Below, one piece after another: positions 1 through 12,194 of a stretch of 64,000 nt of DNA. Position numbers and translations under genes: made by a program. Every line of letters starts with the position of its first letter. Positions within the stretch are counted from its first letter, which is position 1. The stretch comes from GN02-872 sp963518665 (GTDB lineage: Bacteria > Patescibacteriota > Gracilibacteria > BD1-5 > UBA6164). The stretch lies in the NCBI GenBank assembly GCA_963518665.1, contig CAUQKR010000002.1, forward strand, positions 1 through 64,000. The letters are read 5' to 3'. Below the pieces are notes generated by a model. It was not told the DNA's origin. It worked only from the letters and a program-made list of their open reading frames with translations, and searched no databases.

Positions 1-94
1 CCAGAGTAAGAAATGCTATTGTTGCTAATATAGCTATTATCACTACTACTATTATAAGCTCTACCAAGGTAAATGCTTCTTTTCTCTTTTTCAT
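1..94 (-). CDS. Type IV prepilin-like protein (N-terminus only)
   Basis: Only the first 31 residues are in the window; the gene runs off the left edge. After a short basic leader (MKKRKEA) comes the prepilin methylation motif FTLVE and then a hydrophobic helix rich in Ile and Val, the classic type IV pilin N-terminus. Processing would be expected between Ala7 and Phe8, with Glu in the +5 position. A prepilin peptidase and the PilB ATPase (46916-48247) would be its partners. Which pilin (major or minor) it is cannot be told from this fragment. Upstream lie a possible leader ORF and a hairpin that could control it. Confidence 0.85.
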   Translation of the reverse strand, partial: MKKRKEAFTLVELIIVVVIIAILATIAFLTL

Positions 95-165
95 ATATTT
101 TTTATAATTTTTAAAAAATAAAAAACAGTATCTTCAATGCACTAAAAAATTTTAGATACATCAAA

Positions 166-193
166 AACAATGTCTTTACTTTTTAGACATTTT
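166..193 (-). terminator. Hairpin with U-run upstream of the prepilin gene
   Basis: On the minus strand a 7-bp stem (AATGTCT/AGACATT) with a short loop is followed by GTTTTT. It sits after the 13-codon ORF and before the prepilin start, so it could end a short leader transcript or act as an attenuator. The U-run is short, so strength is uncertain. Confidence 0.5.
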
Positions 194-196
194 TCC

Positions 197-238
197 CTAT
201 TTACGTAGCTTGTTTGTTTGTTGTTTGTTTGTTAACAT
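197..238 (-). CDS. Possible 13-residue leader peptide
   Basis: A short ORF reads MLTNKQQTNKLRK and ends in TAG. It has one of the few clear Shine-Dalgarno sequences in the window (AAGGAG, 249-244, 5 nt before ATG), which is why it is listed despite its size. Its codons come from an AAAC/CAAA repeat (207-233). It is followed by a hairpin with U-run and then the prepilin start at 94, an arrangement like a transcription attenuator. It could equally be a small independent protein or chance. No homology is recognised. Confidence 0.4.
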   Translation of the reverse strand: MLTNKQQTNKLRK

Positions 239-265
239 ACTTTCTCCTTATCTTATAATAATATA

Positions 266-293
266 ATTATCTTTTTTTGCTAGATTTTGTCAA
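266..293 (-). promoter_or_regulatory. Sigma-70-like promoter toward leader ORF/prepilin
   Basis: Minus strand: TTGACA at 293-288, 16-nt spacer, GATAAT at 271-266. The predicted start lies just before the Shine-Dalgarno sequence of the 13-codon ORF. Confidence 0.5.
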
Positions 294-361
294 ATATTTT
301 TACCTATTTTACCTTGACTTATCTCAAAAATTTATGTTATAATTAAAATTTTATTTGGCAA

Positions 362-399
362 AAAAACTTCTGAAAAAAATTTTTTTCAGAAGTTTTTTT
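362..399 (-). terminator. Terminator after rpoC
   Basis: A long perfect stem (AAAACTTCTGAAAAAAA with its complement) ends 10 nt beyond the rpoC stop codon and is followed by a T-run on both strands, so it can work in both directions. Confidence 0.85.
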
Positions 400-408
400 A
401 TTTTTTTA

Positions 409-3400
409 TTAGAAATCTTCTTCATGTAGATTTCAATCATCCATTTCCATATTATCAGAAAAATCAGCCAATAAATCAGAATCATCCTCAGTATGATCAA
501 AATAGTGATCTTCTTCAAAATTTTCATCTTTATTTTGGATTTTGTGAGTTTTTCTATATTGTTTACCTGCTGGAAGTAATCTACCGATAACAATATTTTC
601 TTTCATTTCACTAAATTTATCAATTTTTCCTGAAGTAGAAGCTTCAACCAAAACTCTTACAGTTTCTTGGAAAGATGCTGCAGATAACCAAGAATCAGTA
701 TGAAGAGAAATTTTTGTTATACCTAAAAGTAATCTTTCTCAAATACAAGGTTGTTTTCCTTCTTTTCTTAGTTTTGCATTCTCTTTATTATAAGTAATAA
801 CATCTACTATATCTCATGGGAAGAATTCTGTGTCTCATTTAGAAGTAATTCTTACTTTTGAGAACATTTGTCTTACTATAAGTTCAATATGTTTTGAATT
901 TACAGTTTGACCTTGAGAAGAATAAATTGCTTTTATTTCTCAAACTATATATTCTTCAGCAGTTAAAACTCAAGCAATTTGCATAAGTTTTTGTAAGTGA
1001 AGTACTCATTCTGTAATTTTATCTCATCTTTGAACTTTTTGACCATCTTTTACTTTTATAGTTCTTCATAAATCAAAAATATACTCAAAAGTTCTTTTTT
1101 GTAAATCTTTTATAGTAATTGTAGTGTCAGTTATAGATTTTACTTCTCACTCAAAAAGTGAAACAATTTTTTGTTTATCTTTATTTGATCTAGCTATAAT
1201 TTGTTTACTTTTTACTATTTGTCATACTTTTACTGCTGGAGTAAAATCATCTTGTAAGTAATATTCTTCTTCTTGAAGTTCATTAGCCACAACTCTAACA
1301 AGTGTATTTTTTTCAGTATTTTCTATTTGAATAGTTCAGTCCAAATCACTTATTTCAGCTGTAATTTTTGGATTTCTAGCTTCAAAAAGTTCTTCTACTC
1401 TAGAAAGTCATTGTGCCATATCTCAACCATCTTTTACTACTCAACCTGAGTGAAAAGTTCTCATCGTCAATTGTGTACCTGGTTCTCAGATAGATTGCGC
1501 AGCTATAACTCAAACTGGAGTTCAGATTTCTACATCTCTGTTTGAACCTAAATCTAGTCAATAACATTTTTTACAAACTCAACCTTCACTTTCACAAGTC
1601 AAAACTGATCTTATATCAACAGAATTTATATTATTTTTTGCTAATAAATCAAGAGCTTTTGTATCAATTATATCTCATTTTTTTAGTAGAGTTTTTCCTT
1701 CAGCTGTAACTACATCGTTTGCTAAAGTATGAGAGTAAATTCTATCTTCAAATTTTTCTTCAAAACTTCAAATTTTTTCACCTCTTACAATAGTTTTGAA
1801 ATAGATAGTTCCACAATCATCTTCTTTTACTAAAATATTTTGAGAAGAATCTACAAGTCTTCTTGTTAAGTAACCAGATTGAGCTGTTTTTAAGGCTGTA
1901 TCTGATTTACCTTTTCTTCAACCATGAGTTGCAATAAAATATTCAAGAGTTGAGAATCATTCTTTTAATGTAGATTTGATAGGAAGTTCAATAGTTTTAC
2001 CAGTAGTTGATGCAACTAGTCATTTCATTCAACATAATTGAGTTACATTTCACCAGTTTCATCTTGCACCAGAATCAATCAAATTAAACACATGGTTATC
2101 AAACGTAAACAAAGCTTTCATTTTTCCTTCAATTTCTTTTTTTACATCAGCCCAAATTTTGATTGATTGATTATATTTTTCGTCTTCCGTCATATATCAA
2201 GCCCACCATTGTTTTTGGATATATTTTACTTTTTCTGAAGCTTCAGCAAGCAATTCTTTTTTATCTCCTGGAATAACCATATCTTCTTTTGAAATAGAGA
2301 TTCAAGAAAGAGTTGCATATTTGTATCAGAAATTTTTTATATCATCTACAAATTGAGCAGTTACATCTGGTCAGATTTCTTCAAAACATCTAGAAAGAAG
2401 TTTTTTAATTGCTCATTTTGTAAGTTTTTCATTTACAAAACCAAGTCATTCTGGAACAATTTCATTGAATAATAATCTTCAATAAGTTGTTTCAACTATT
2501 TCTCAGTTTAATCTAACTTTTATAAGAGATCTTAGTTCTATTGCTCTAGCTTCATAAGCCACAACTACTTCTTCTTTATTTCTAAAAACTTTTCCAGTTC
2601 AAACTCCATTTGGATCAACTACAGTCAAGTAGTAAGAACCCAAGATCATATCTTGAGAAGCAGAAATAATTGGTTCAGCAGATGCAGGAGAAAGAAGATT
2701 TTTTGATGGAATCATCAGTTCTCTAGCTTCAGCTTGAGCTTTTTCAGTTATTGGTAAATGAACAGCCATTTGATCACCATCAAAGTCTGCATTAAATGCA
2801 GTACAAGAAAGTGGGTGCAATTGGATAGCTTTTCATTCAATCAAAACTGGTCTAAAAGCTTGGATAGAAAGTCTATGCAGAGTTGGGGCTCTGTTTAGAA
2901 GAACATATTTTCCTTCGATAACTTCATCTAAAGCATCCCAAACTTCTTTACTTCATTTTTCGATATATTTTTCAGCATGTTTTATGTTGTAAACATATCA
3001 TTCTTCTATAAGTTTAGCAATAACAAATGGTTTGAAAAGAATCAAAGCCATAGTTTTTGGTAAACCACATTCATCCATTTTCAAAGTTGGTCAAACAACG
3101 ATTACAGAACGAGCAGAATAATCCACACGTTTACCAAGTAAGTTTTGTCTAAAACGACCTTGTTTACCTTTCAAAATTTCAGTTAATGATTTTAATTTTT
3201 TCTTTGTAGCAGTTACAAATCAGCTTCTGTTTGTTCTAGTTTCACCAGTCAAAAGCATATCAACAGACTCTTGAAGCATTCTTTTTTCATTTTTCAAGAT
3301 TACTTCTGGAGCTCATAATTCTATAAGTTTTTTAAGCCTATTATTTCTGTTTATAACTCTTCTATACAAATCATTTAAATCAGAACTTGCAAATCTTCAA

Positions 3401-4443
3401 CCATCGATTTGAATCATAGGTCTCAAATCTGGTGGTATAATTGGAAGAGCTTCCAAAATAAACCATTCTGGTCTTTGACCTGATTTTACTAAATTTGAAG
3501 CAAGTTTAATTTTTTGTAAAATTTTCTTTTGTTTGATTGCAGTAGAATTTTTTAACTCAATTTCTTGCTCTTTAATAAATTCCATCAAATCAATTCTTTC
3601 AAGCAAAATTCTTAAATATTCTGCTCAAGTTCCTCATTTGAAAACATGAGAAAATCTAGAATCAAGAACTCTATATTCAAGTTCTCCAATAACTTCTCAA
3701 ACTCTAAGAGATTTTAATCCATTTCTTAGTTCTTCAAATTCAGCAGTTAAATCATCTATTTTTGACATTAAAAGTGCTTCTTGATATTTATAATCAGAAT
3801 CTTTCAATGTTCATTCTTCTTTTTGTATTCTTAAATCATTTAATTCTTTTTGAATTTTCTTTTGCATTTCAGATTTAGAAACTTTGTATTTTTCTTCTAA
3901 TTCTTTTGATGCTTCAAGTAATTTATCTTCATAAACATCTGTAATTATATATGAAGCAAAATAAACTACTTGTTCTAGTTTTTTTACTGGTAAATCTAAA
4001 AGTAAACCTATTCTACTAGGAACTGATTTCAAAAACCAAGTATGAGCAACTGGTGCAAACAAATCTATATGCCCCATTCTTTCTCTTCTAACTGTAGATT
4101 TTGTAACTTCTACTCAACATCTTTCACAAACTATTCATTTATATCTGATTCTTTTGTATTTTCCACAAGAACATTCATAATTTTTTCTTGGGCCAAAAAT
4201 TTGTTCACAAAAAAGTCATCCTCTTTCTGGTCTTTGAGTCCTATAGTTTATAGTTTCACTTATCAAAACTTTTCAATGAGAAAGTGCTCTTATTCTTTCT
4301 GGACTTGCAATACTTAGAGATATTCAAGCAAGATTATCTAAATTTTTACCTTTTGTGATATCTTTTTTTCAAATATTTTCAGCTATCTCTGAAAAGTCTG
4401 TTATTCTGTCATTTAGAAAATTATCTAAAGTCTTATCTAACAT
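409..4443 (-). CDS. rpoC: DNA-directed RNA polymerase subunit beta'
   Basis: This is the beta' subunit of RNA polymerase, 1344 residues. The N-terminal zinc ribbon is intact (CSCG and CERCG at about residues 88-108). The Mg-binding catalytic motif NADFDGD is present at about residues 551-557. Many glycines are written TGA, so the gene appears broken if read with the standard code. The ATG at 4443 has no Shine-Dalgarno sequence, only an A/T-rich leader. It lies 156 nt downstream of rpoB on the same strand, with a hairpin in the gap, and ends at its own strong terminator. The C-terminus is acidic (LHEEDF), as is usual. Confidence 0.97.
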
Positions 4444-4524
4444 TTTTTTATAATTTAGTAAATAATTTTTTTATTTAAAAATTGATTCTTTTGATTTTAA
4501 AAATTTTTTAAAAGAATTTTTTTT

Positions 4525-4570
4525 GAAAGAAGAAATTTTTTAAAATTTTTTTAATTTTTTTTCTTCTTTC
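4525..4570 (-). terminator. Hairpin between rpoB and rpoC
   Basis: Ten complementary bases (GAAAGAAGAA with TTCTTCTTTC) flank an A/T-only loop in the rpoB-rpoC gap. There is no strong U-run directly after the stem in the rpoC direction. An RNA processing or partial termination site is possible, and it may set the rpoB:rpoC ratio. Confidence 0.45.
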
Positions 4571-4599
4571 ATTTTTACATTATATTTTTTAGAGAAAAA

Positions 4600-7500
4600 T
4601 TATTTTTCTTCTGTTTTAGGAGAATTTTTTTCCTCTTTTGTTTCATTCATATAATGTGCTATTTGATTATATCTGTCTAAAATTTCAGATTCTCTAGCTT
4701 TTAATTCTTCAGCATCAAGAAGATCAAGATTTAATCAAATTGATTGTAATTCTTTTAACAATACATTAAATGATTCAGGAATATTTGGTTTTTTGATTGG
4801 AGCATTTTTTACTATAGCTTCATAAGCTTGAGTTCTACCTGCAACATCATCTGATTTAATTGTAATCATTTCTTGTAAAATATTTGATGCAGCATAAGCT
4901 TCTAGAGCCCACACCTCCATTTCTCAGAATCTTTGACCTCAGTTTTGAGCTTTACCTCAAAGTGGTTGTTGTGTAACCATTGAGTAAGGTCAAACAGATC
5001 TAGCATGGATTTTGTCTTCTACTAAATGGTGAAGTTTCAGCATATATTTCACTCAAACTGTAGTTCTTTCTTTAAAAGGTTCACCTGTTCCACCATCATA
5101 AAGTTGAACTTTACCATCAGCAGTCATACCTGCTTTTTTCATAAGTTCTGTAATTTGGTCAATAGAAAGACCATTTAGGATAGGAGTTGCAACAGTTATT
5201 CACAATTTTTTAGCTGCCATACCAAGGTGAGTTTCAAGAACTTGTCAAATGTTCATACGAGATACTACTCATAGTGGGTTTAAGATAATATCTACTGGAG
5301 TACCATCTTCCATAAAAGGCATATCTTCAACTGGGACAATTCTAGAAACGATTCATTTATTTCAGTGTCTTCAAGCCATTTTATCTCAAACTTCGATTTT
5401 TCTTGTTTGAGCAATAAAAACTTTTACTTGTTTAAATACTCAAGTCCCAAGATTATCTCAGTTTTCTCTTTTTAAAATATGAACTTGTAAAACTTTTCAA
5501 CCTTGCCCTGAAGGAAGTCTAAGTGAACTATCTTTTACATCTTTTGATTTATCTCAGAAAATAGCTCTTAATAATCTTTCTTCTGGAGAAAGTTCTTGTT
5601 CTCATTTTGGAGTAATTTTTCAAACTAAAATATCTCAACCTTCTACATAAGAACCAACTCTAATAATACCATCAGTATCAAGATTTTTTAATTTTGCAGA
5701 AGATACATTTGGAATATCATCAGTAGTTTGTTCAGGTCAAAGTTTAGTTTCTCTTACATCCATTGTAAATTCTTTGATATGAACTGATGTATAATAATCA
5801 TTTTCTACAACTCTAGAAGACAAAATAATCGCATCCTCAAAGTTGTAACCTTTCCAAGGCATATATGCAACAGTCAAATTTCTACCAAGAGCTAATTCTC
5901 AGTTTTCTATTGAGTGTCCATCACATAAAATATCTCATTTCAAAACTTTTTGTCCATGAGAAACAACTGGTTTTTGATGAACGATATGATCATGATTTGA
6001 TCTTTTAAAATTTATAAGTTCATAAATTTTTTTATTTCAGTTATTATAAAGAACTGTAATATGTTTAGCATCAACTCAGATAACTTCTCAATCATCTTCA
6101 GCTAAAATAACGTAACCAGAACCTTCTCAAACTATTCTTTCCATACCAGTTCAAACAATTGGAGCTTGTGGTCTAACAACAGGAACAGCTTGTCTCATCA
6201 TGTTTGACCCCATTTCGGCTCTTGTTGCATCATCATGCTCCAAGAATGGGATAAGTGAAGTTTCTACAGACATTATTTGTTTTGGAGAAACATCAATATG
6301 AGTAATTTCTTTTTCATGAATAATTGTTGGTTCATTTCCAGATCTAGCAGAAATTCTGTTTTCTAAAAAGTTACCAAATTCATCTACTTTTGAACTTGCT
6401 TCTGCAACAGTCAAAACTTTTTCTTGATAAGCATCAAAATAATCGAAATCTGGAGTTAAAAATCATCTAACTTTAAATTCTTTTATTTTTGTTTTTTCAG
6501 AAATTTCTTTTGCTTTTGCTTCAGTAATAAATTCTTTTTCAGCCAAAATTAAGCTTCCATCATCAGCATAAATATTTTCATGAGTAATTCTATTTACTGC
6601 TTCTTTTCAGTCATTTTTTACAGTATGTTTTACAACTCTAAATGGAGTTAATAAAAATCAGTATTTATCTACTTTTGAGTAAGTAGCAAAGTGTAATACA
6701 AGTCAGATATTTGGTCCTTCTGGAGTACAAATAGGACAAATTCTTCAATATTGAGTTGGGTGAACATCACGAACTTCAAACGAAGCTCTTTCTCTTGTTA
6801 ATCATCCAGGTCAAAGAGCAGAAACTCTTCTTTTATGTCAAACTTCAGAAAGTGGGTTTGATTGATCCATAAATTGAGACAATTGAGATGAACCAAAAAA
6901 TTCTTTCAAAATAGCGGTTATTGGTCTAGAGTTTATGAAACTTCCTGGAGTTGCTTCATCTAAATCAATAGTCAACATTCTATCTTTTGAAATTCTTTCC
7001 ATTCTAGCTATTCAAACTTTTAATTTATCCATAACTAGTTCTCAAACTGATCTAACTCTTCTGTTTTCTAGGTGATCAATATCATCAACTACACAAGTTT
7101 TATCTCCATAAACAAGTCTCAAGAAATATTTCAGAGAAGTAACTATATCATTTATATTTAAAAATTTTCCATTTTCATCATAATATCCAGTTTTGATTCA
7201 AAGTTTTGTTTTCATTTTTACTCTTGCAACTTCTCATAAATCAAATCTTTTTTCATCATAAAAAGTTACATTAAACAATTCTTCTACTCTTTCATCAGTT
7301 GCTAAATCACCTGGTCTTAAAAGTTTGTAAATTGTATGCCAAGCTTCTAGCTTGTTTGTAGTTTTATCTTTATCTAAAGTTGGAGCTATATTATTTGCAA
7401 TAACTTCATCTCATAAATCAGCAAAAGTTGACAAAATTTCTGCATTTGATTCTAAACCAAAAGCCCTAAGTAAAACAGATACTGGAAGTTTTCTTTTTTT

Positions 7501-8061
7501 ATCAATTTTTACATTGATTATACCTCTTTTTTCAATATCTATTTCAAACCAACTTCATTTTGCTGGAATAAATTTTAAAGCATAACCTTCTTCACCAACA
7601 GTGAAAAATACTCAAGTTGATCTAATAATTTGGTTGATAATAATTCTTTCGATACCATTTACTATAAAAGAAGCTTGTTCAGTCATAAGAGGAATACCTC
7701 ACATATAAACATCTTGTTCTTTTATTTCCCCAGTTTCTTTATTTAATAATTCAAATCTTACTTTTAAAGGAGCCTCATAAGTAAGATTTTTTGTTGTACA
7801 TTCTACAGGAGAATATTTTGGTTCTTCTAAGAAATAGCTTTTATAATAAATATCTACTTTTTCACCTGAATGATCAGAAAAAGGAAAAGATTCAGAAAAT
7901 ACTTTATCTATACCATTTTCTAAAAAGTCTTTATAAGAATCAAGTTGTACTTCAAGTAAAGTAGGAATTCATACAACAGATCTATCATCTGTAAAATAAT
8001 GACGACCTTTTATATCATATAAACTTCCAACTTCTAAATTTTTCGAAGTTTTTTTATTCAT
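4600..8061 (-). CDS. rpoB: DNA-directed RNA polymerase subunit beta
   Basis: This is the beta subunit, 1153 residues. The rifampicin-binding region (about residues 385-440) is nearly identical to the bacterial consensus: GSSQLSQFMDQ, HKRRVSALGPGG and the TPEGPNIGL motif are all present, with a Ser at the position often changed in resistant mutants. The C-terminal EMEVWALEAYAA block is also present. The gene starts at ATG 8061, following a leader of about 145 nt with a strong promoter (8214-8241) and a 13-bp direct repeat. rplJ and rplL do not lie upstream as they do in many bacteria; a surface-protein cassette does. Confidence 0.97.
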
Positions 8062-8123
8062 ACAAATAAAAATTTTAAATAAGTAAAATAAATTCAAATA
8101 TGAATTCAAAGAAGGAAAAGGAG

Positions 8124-8196
8124 CTACACAATCATATTTATTCCTTATTTAAATACGCAAAAAACTAGCACAACCTTTCAGAACTACACAATCATA
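8124..8196 (-). repeat. 13-bp direct repeat in the rpoB leader
   Basis: The sequence CTACACAATCATA (plus strand) occurs at 8124-8136 and again at 8184-8196, exactly 60 bp apart. Both copies lie in the predicted 5' leader of rpoB, where the RNA reads TATGATTGTGTAG. The upstream copy can also form a small AACTA/TAGTT hairpin. A protein-binding or autoregulatory site is an inference. Confidence 0.6.
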
Positions 8197-8213
8197 GTTG
8201 TACTTAGGTCAGT

Positions 8214-8241
8214 ATTATATATATTTTCCTTTAAAATGCAA
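8214..8241 (-). promoter_or_regulatory. Promoter of rpoB-rpoC
   Basis: Minus strand: TTGCAT at 8241-8236, 16-nt spacer, perfect TATAAT at 8219-8214. It lies immediately downstream of the terminator of the preceding gene. The predicted RNA start near 8207 gives a leader of about 145 nt. Confidence 0.7.
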
Positions 8242-8242
8242 G

Positions 8243-8278
8243 AAAAAAGATTTCTTTTTAAAAAAGAAATCTTTTTTT
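8243..8278 (-). terminator. Terminator of cassette 1
   Basis: The stem AAAAGATTTCTTT with its complement, followed by U's on the minus strand, comes directly after the stop codon at 8280. The stem sequence is the same as that of the terminator of cassette 2 (12159-12192). Confidence 0.85.
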
Positions 8279-8279
8279 A

Positions 8280-10910
8280 TTATTTAGAAAATCCTTTTGG
8301 TGGATTTGATTGGATTTTTGCATCATATTCAATTTTCACTGAATAATAATTATCTTTATCTTCACAATTTATCAAAGGTACTTTTCTAATAAAGTTTAAA
8401 TCAAATTTTTGAGCTAATTCAAAATCATTTGTAGTTTTCCCACCTGGTAGTTTATATTCTCATTCTACAACTGCTCATCAAATTGTATTTTTTGTAAAAA
8501 CAGTTCATAAAATATCTAATTTATTAAACAACTTATCATCAGAATAAGGAATTCAATTTTTATCTGCACTTCTTATTGCTCAACTTGCAAAAATAGAAGC
8601 TTTTATTGTTTTTACATTATTAGAAATATAAATATTTCAAGTTGTTTCATTTCCTAAAACATTGTAATTATCTTTTAAAACAATAATTCATAATTTTTTA
8701 CCAGAAGTATTTAAATCATTTTCTATAAACAAGTTTCAATTTTTTACAATAATTGTTTCAAAATTTAGATTATTACCAGAAATTGTTTCAGTTTTTCATT
8801 CTATATATTTGACTCCATTTAAAATTTCTCAAGATTTCATTCATCTTGTTAGATTTGAAGCATTTTTAGAAATATTTCAAATTAAATCTGCTCTAGATAA
8901 ATCTGAAATATTTGATTTTTGTCCTGTTGCTACTGCATTTCATTGAGACTGAGTTCATCAAATAACTTTTACTCATAAAGTAGTAAATTCACAACCATCA
9001 AGTTTTGCTCCAGATAAATCATACCTTGCTTTTCAGTCAAATCAATTATGTTTTATATCATAAGAAATTTTTAATTTATTTTTTGGTATTTCTAAAATAA
9101 CTTTTGATAAAGCCTCAACTGCTTTTTGTCATTTTTCTATATTAAATCTCAAACTAAACCCTAAATAAGACCTAAGTACATCAAGTGAGGCAAAAACAAA
9201 TTTTTTCTCAAATTTATCAATTTTATAAATTCAAGTACTTTCATCTTTTTTAATTAAAATATTACCTTGTGCCAACTCTAAATTACCATTTTTTATAGAA
9301 GTTCCATTTACAAAATAATCTATTAAATTAAATTTATATTTTTGAAAATCTCACAATTTTGGTTTTCATGCCCAAGCTTTTGTTCCATCATCAATAGAAA
9401 TTCAACTCAATTCTACTCAAGGTGTAAATTCTTTAGAGTTTGTACTTTCTCAATTAAAAATATAATCAATTTTTCTTCCATCTTTTTTTCATTTTGCATT
9501 CCATATATTTACTAAAATAAAAAATTTTTCTTTAAATAAAAGAGGATTAAAAGAATAAAGTTCTAAAGAATTATCAGTTAATTTATTTGGAATCTTTCAA
9601 TTTATAAGTTTATCTTCTTTTGAAAATCATTCTACATCTCTCAATTCTTCAAAAATTTTTCCAGAAATATTTTTATTCACCTCATTATCAAAAGAATCTT
9701 TTATTGTAAAATTATATCTAAAATTATCAGCTAAATTTGCAACTGCTGAATTTTTTATTGGTTCATTTTTTAAAATAGTTTTTGCAGTCAAATTTAAATT
9801 TGGAACAATACAAATTTCTACACGTTTTGGTAATCAATCAGATTCTGGGGTTGTAACAGTAGAAATATTATTTTTATCTACATATCAAGCAACTCCTAAA
9901 TAAAAACAATTATCTTTATCAGCATTTTTTAAAGATCTATTTGAATCTGGGAATCTTACATTGATTATATCTCCAGTTTTACCAAAAAATGCCACATTAC
10001 AATTTGGATTATTTCTTTGATCTCATGAAGGATATCAACAATAAGTATTACCAAATCTTCAAACTTTTTTAAAAGTAGAAACTTGAAAATCTTTCATTTC
10101 TATTGGAGCTCCATCAATACTTGCTGGAGTAGTTCATATCTTTAATTTTAAAGTATCAGTTGCATAACAATAATATTTTTCACCTTCTTGAATACAATTT
10201 GATTCTCCATTTATTCAATTTTTTTCATTTACCACAGAAATAGAATTAATTTTCCCAGGATTAAAACCTTGCTTTAAAACTATATTTATATTAGGAATAT
10301 TAAAATTTCTTGCTTTTAATGGTTCACTTGGAGGTAATTTTGTGATAGTTTTTTTAGGATCTGTTGGATCTATAGTTGTAAATTCTCATACACATTCTGA
10401 AGGATCAGAATAATCAAAAGTTCAGAAATCAATATTTGTTGAAGCTCTTCCTAAAAAGGCTTGATTTAAATGATTTCTTCATTTAGCATCTGAAACTAAA
10501 AATAATGGTGTTGTAAGTTTTAATTTTATTCTATCTAAAGGTAATCTTCAAGCTTTTGTAGTAATATCCTTTCCATTTGCAGTAAAATCATACTCTTTTG
10601 TAATATAGCCACCTTTAAACTCACCAACTCTTACATAATCAGAAAAAAATTTTTTAGCTGGTAAATTAAACTTTTTTCTCAAATATTGTTCTATTTCATT
10701 ATTACTACTAATATAATTAAAATATGGGAAAATGTCATATCAACCTCAACTATGGCTAGTTCAACAAGCTTTATTATATAATGTATAATTAGCAAAAACT
10801 TGTACATCTACTCATGCTCAATAATAAATATTATTCACTCTATCCCAATTTGCACTAACTGTTGAAGAAAATAACATTGTAGCTAAAAATATAATAAATA
10901 ATTTTTTCAT
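8280..10910 (-). CDS. Large secreted surface protein, cassette 1
   Basis: Predicted 876 residues with an N-terminal signal peptide (MKKLFIIFLATMLFSSTVSA) and no other clear membrane segment. The C-terminal 270 residues closely resemble those of the protein at 12195-15122; both contain the phrases TLGVK(V/L)IGG, FTKNTIGG and LPGGK and end in QSNPPKGFS plus K or R. That C-terminal region, with its repeated short beta-strand-like segments, looks like the beta-solenoid parts of pilus- or surface-associated proteins, but I do not recognise a named family. The gene follows the lipoprotein gene at 10939-12045 by 28 nt and probably shares its transcript. A role in attachment is inference only. Confidence 0.8.
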
Positions 10911-10938
10911 AAAATATTTTTTATAAATATAAAATTTT

Positions 10939-12045
10939 TTAATAAATATCTGAAACTATAGCAGTCCAAGTATTATTTTCTGGATCTATTTTTATTTCAG
11001 CTTCTTTTTCTATCCAAATATTTTTATTTTTATCATATAACCAATAACCATTTTTTTCATTTCAGAAAAAATCACTTTGCATCAAAGCTATATCATCTGG
11101 TGATACTTTATAAGTTATTTCAATTTTATCTCAATTTTTTACTTGTAAAATGTCTCAATTATCAGATATAAAATCTGTAAAAGCCATTCCACCACTTTCT
11201 AAATTAACAATTTTTCATTCTTTTGTAATAGCTCTCATATTTAAAGAAATATTCTCATTAGAATTTACATCTTCTCATTTTATAAAATTTACCTTTGTAG
11301 TTACATTTCATTTGAAACATTTTCCTTCATTATCAACCAAAGAACAAGTTGGAATATTTATAGAAATAGTATCTGAGTCAATTTTTGTTCATTTATCAAG
11401 AGAAATTTTCTTTTCTAAATCAAGTTTTTTAAGTTTTAATTCTCATCCTAAAAAGCTACCTTCTCAATTAAATGAGTTTAAAACTAAAAATCCATCACCA
11501 TACCCATCAGCTCTACTCATAATAGAAAATTTTTCTATTCATTTCGGCCAAACAAATGGTTTTTTAAATTCTCAATTCTCAAAATTTCAAAATTTTATTC
11601 AATTTAAATAAATTGATCATTTTTTTATTTTCTCCCCAGTTTTAGAATCTAAAATTTCTAAATTTAAATCAAAATCTCTTTTTATTTCTACTGGAAGTTT
11701 TTCAGCTTCTTTCATAAAATCTTCAAATTCTATTCATCAATCAACTCTTTTTGTTAAATCTGCTTTTTTTGTAGAATCGATATTTTCTAAAAATTTTTTT
11801 CAAGCTTTTAATAGTGAATTTTCTGGTTCAGTATTAGAAAAAGCTAATAAATCTATATCATCAGCAGAAATATTAAATCTATTTTCTGCTATTTTTTCTT
11901 TAGATGATTCAATAGTTACCCCGTCATAAATAGTAACTTTTTCATCTAAAATTTTTGTTCAAGTTTCCTCTTTTTGTTCTTGATTTTTTTGCCAACAAGA
12001 AGTAAGAGTTAAAACAAGTAAAAATACCAAAATATATTTTTTCAT
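10939..12045 (-). CDS. Lipoprotein, cassette 1
   Basis: Predicted 368 residues. The N-terminus is a lipoprotein signal with lipobox LTSC (Cys17), so the mature protein should be anchored in a membrane. After an acidic, Lys/Glu-rich linker come several beta-rich stretches; the last ends near a GYWLYDKNKN segment with aromatic residues. The paralogue at 15147-16253 has exactly the same length (368), the same MKKY...LTSC start and a similar end. The layout recalls carboxypeptidase-regulatory-like or Ig-like folds, but this is not certain. It is the first gene of its cassette and is preceded by the shared upstream motif at 12080-12128. Confidence 0.8.
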
Positions 12046-12079
12046 AGTTTTTATTTTTTATAAATTAAAAATAATATAA

Positions 12080-12128
12080 TTATATTAAATCATAATTAAA
12101 AAAAAATTACAAGAAAAACAACTTGACA
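12080..12128 (-). promoter_or_regulatory. Conserved cassette promoter motif, copy 1
   Basis: Minus strand: TGTCAAGTTGTTTTTCTTG (12128-12110), then 20 nt, then TTTAATATAA (12089-12080). The same 19-mer (one difference), the same 20-nt gap and the same 10-mer occur before the paralogous lipoprotein gene. TTGTAA plus TTTAAT at 17-nt spacing can serve as -35 and -10; CAAG...CTTG forms an inverted repeat that may bind a regulator. Confidence 0.7.
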
Positions 12129-12158
12129 TTTTATTTATATATTTAAAAATATATAAAT

Positions 12159-12192
12159 AAAAAAGATTTCTTTTTTCAAAGAAATCTTTTTT
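12159..12192 (-). terminator. Terminator of cassette 2
   Basis: The stem AAAAAAGATTTCTTT/AAAGAAATCTTTTTT with a short loop lies 3 nt beyond the stop at 12195, with U's following on the minus strand. It shares its stem with the terminator at 8243-8278. Confidence 0.85.
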
Positions 12193-12194
12193 AT

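Noticed and set aside
409..8061. Many in-frame TGA stops suggesting fragmented rpoB/rpoC pseudogenes
   Set aside because: The fragments join in one frame with TGA at invariant Gly positions; this is recoding, not decay.
11150..11611. 153-codon plus-strand ORF
   Set aside because: It is the antisense shadow of the lipoprotein gene at 10939-12045, with poor protein composition.
12121..12175. TTGACA on the plus strand as a promoter
   Set aside because: No plus-strand gene follows for several kb; the element belongs to the conserved minus-strand motif of the lipoprotein gene.
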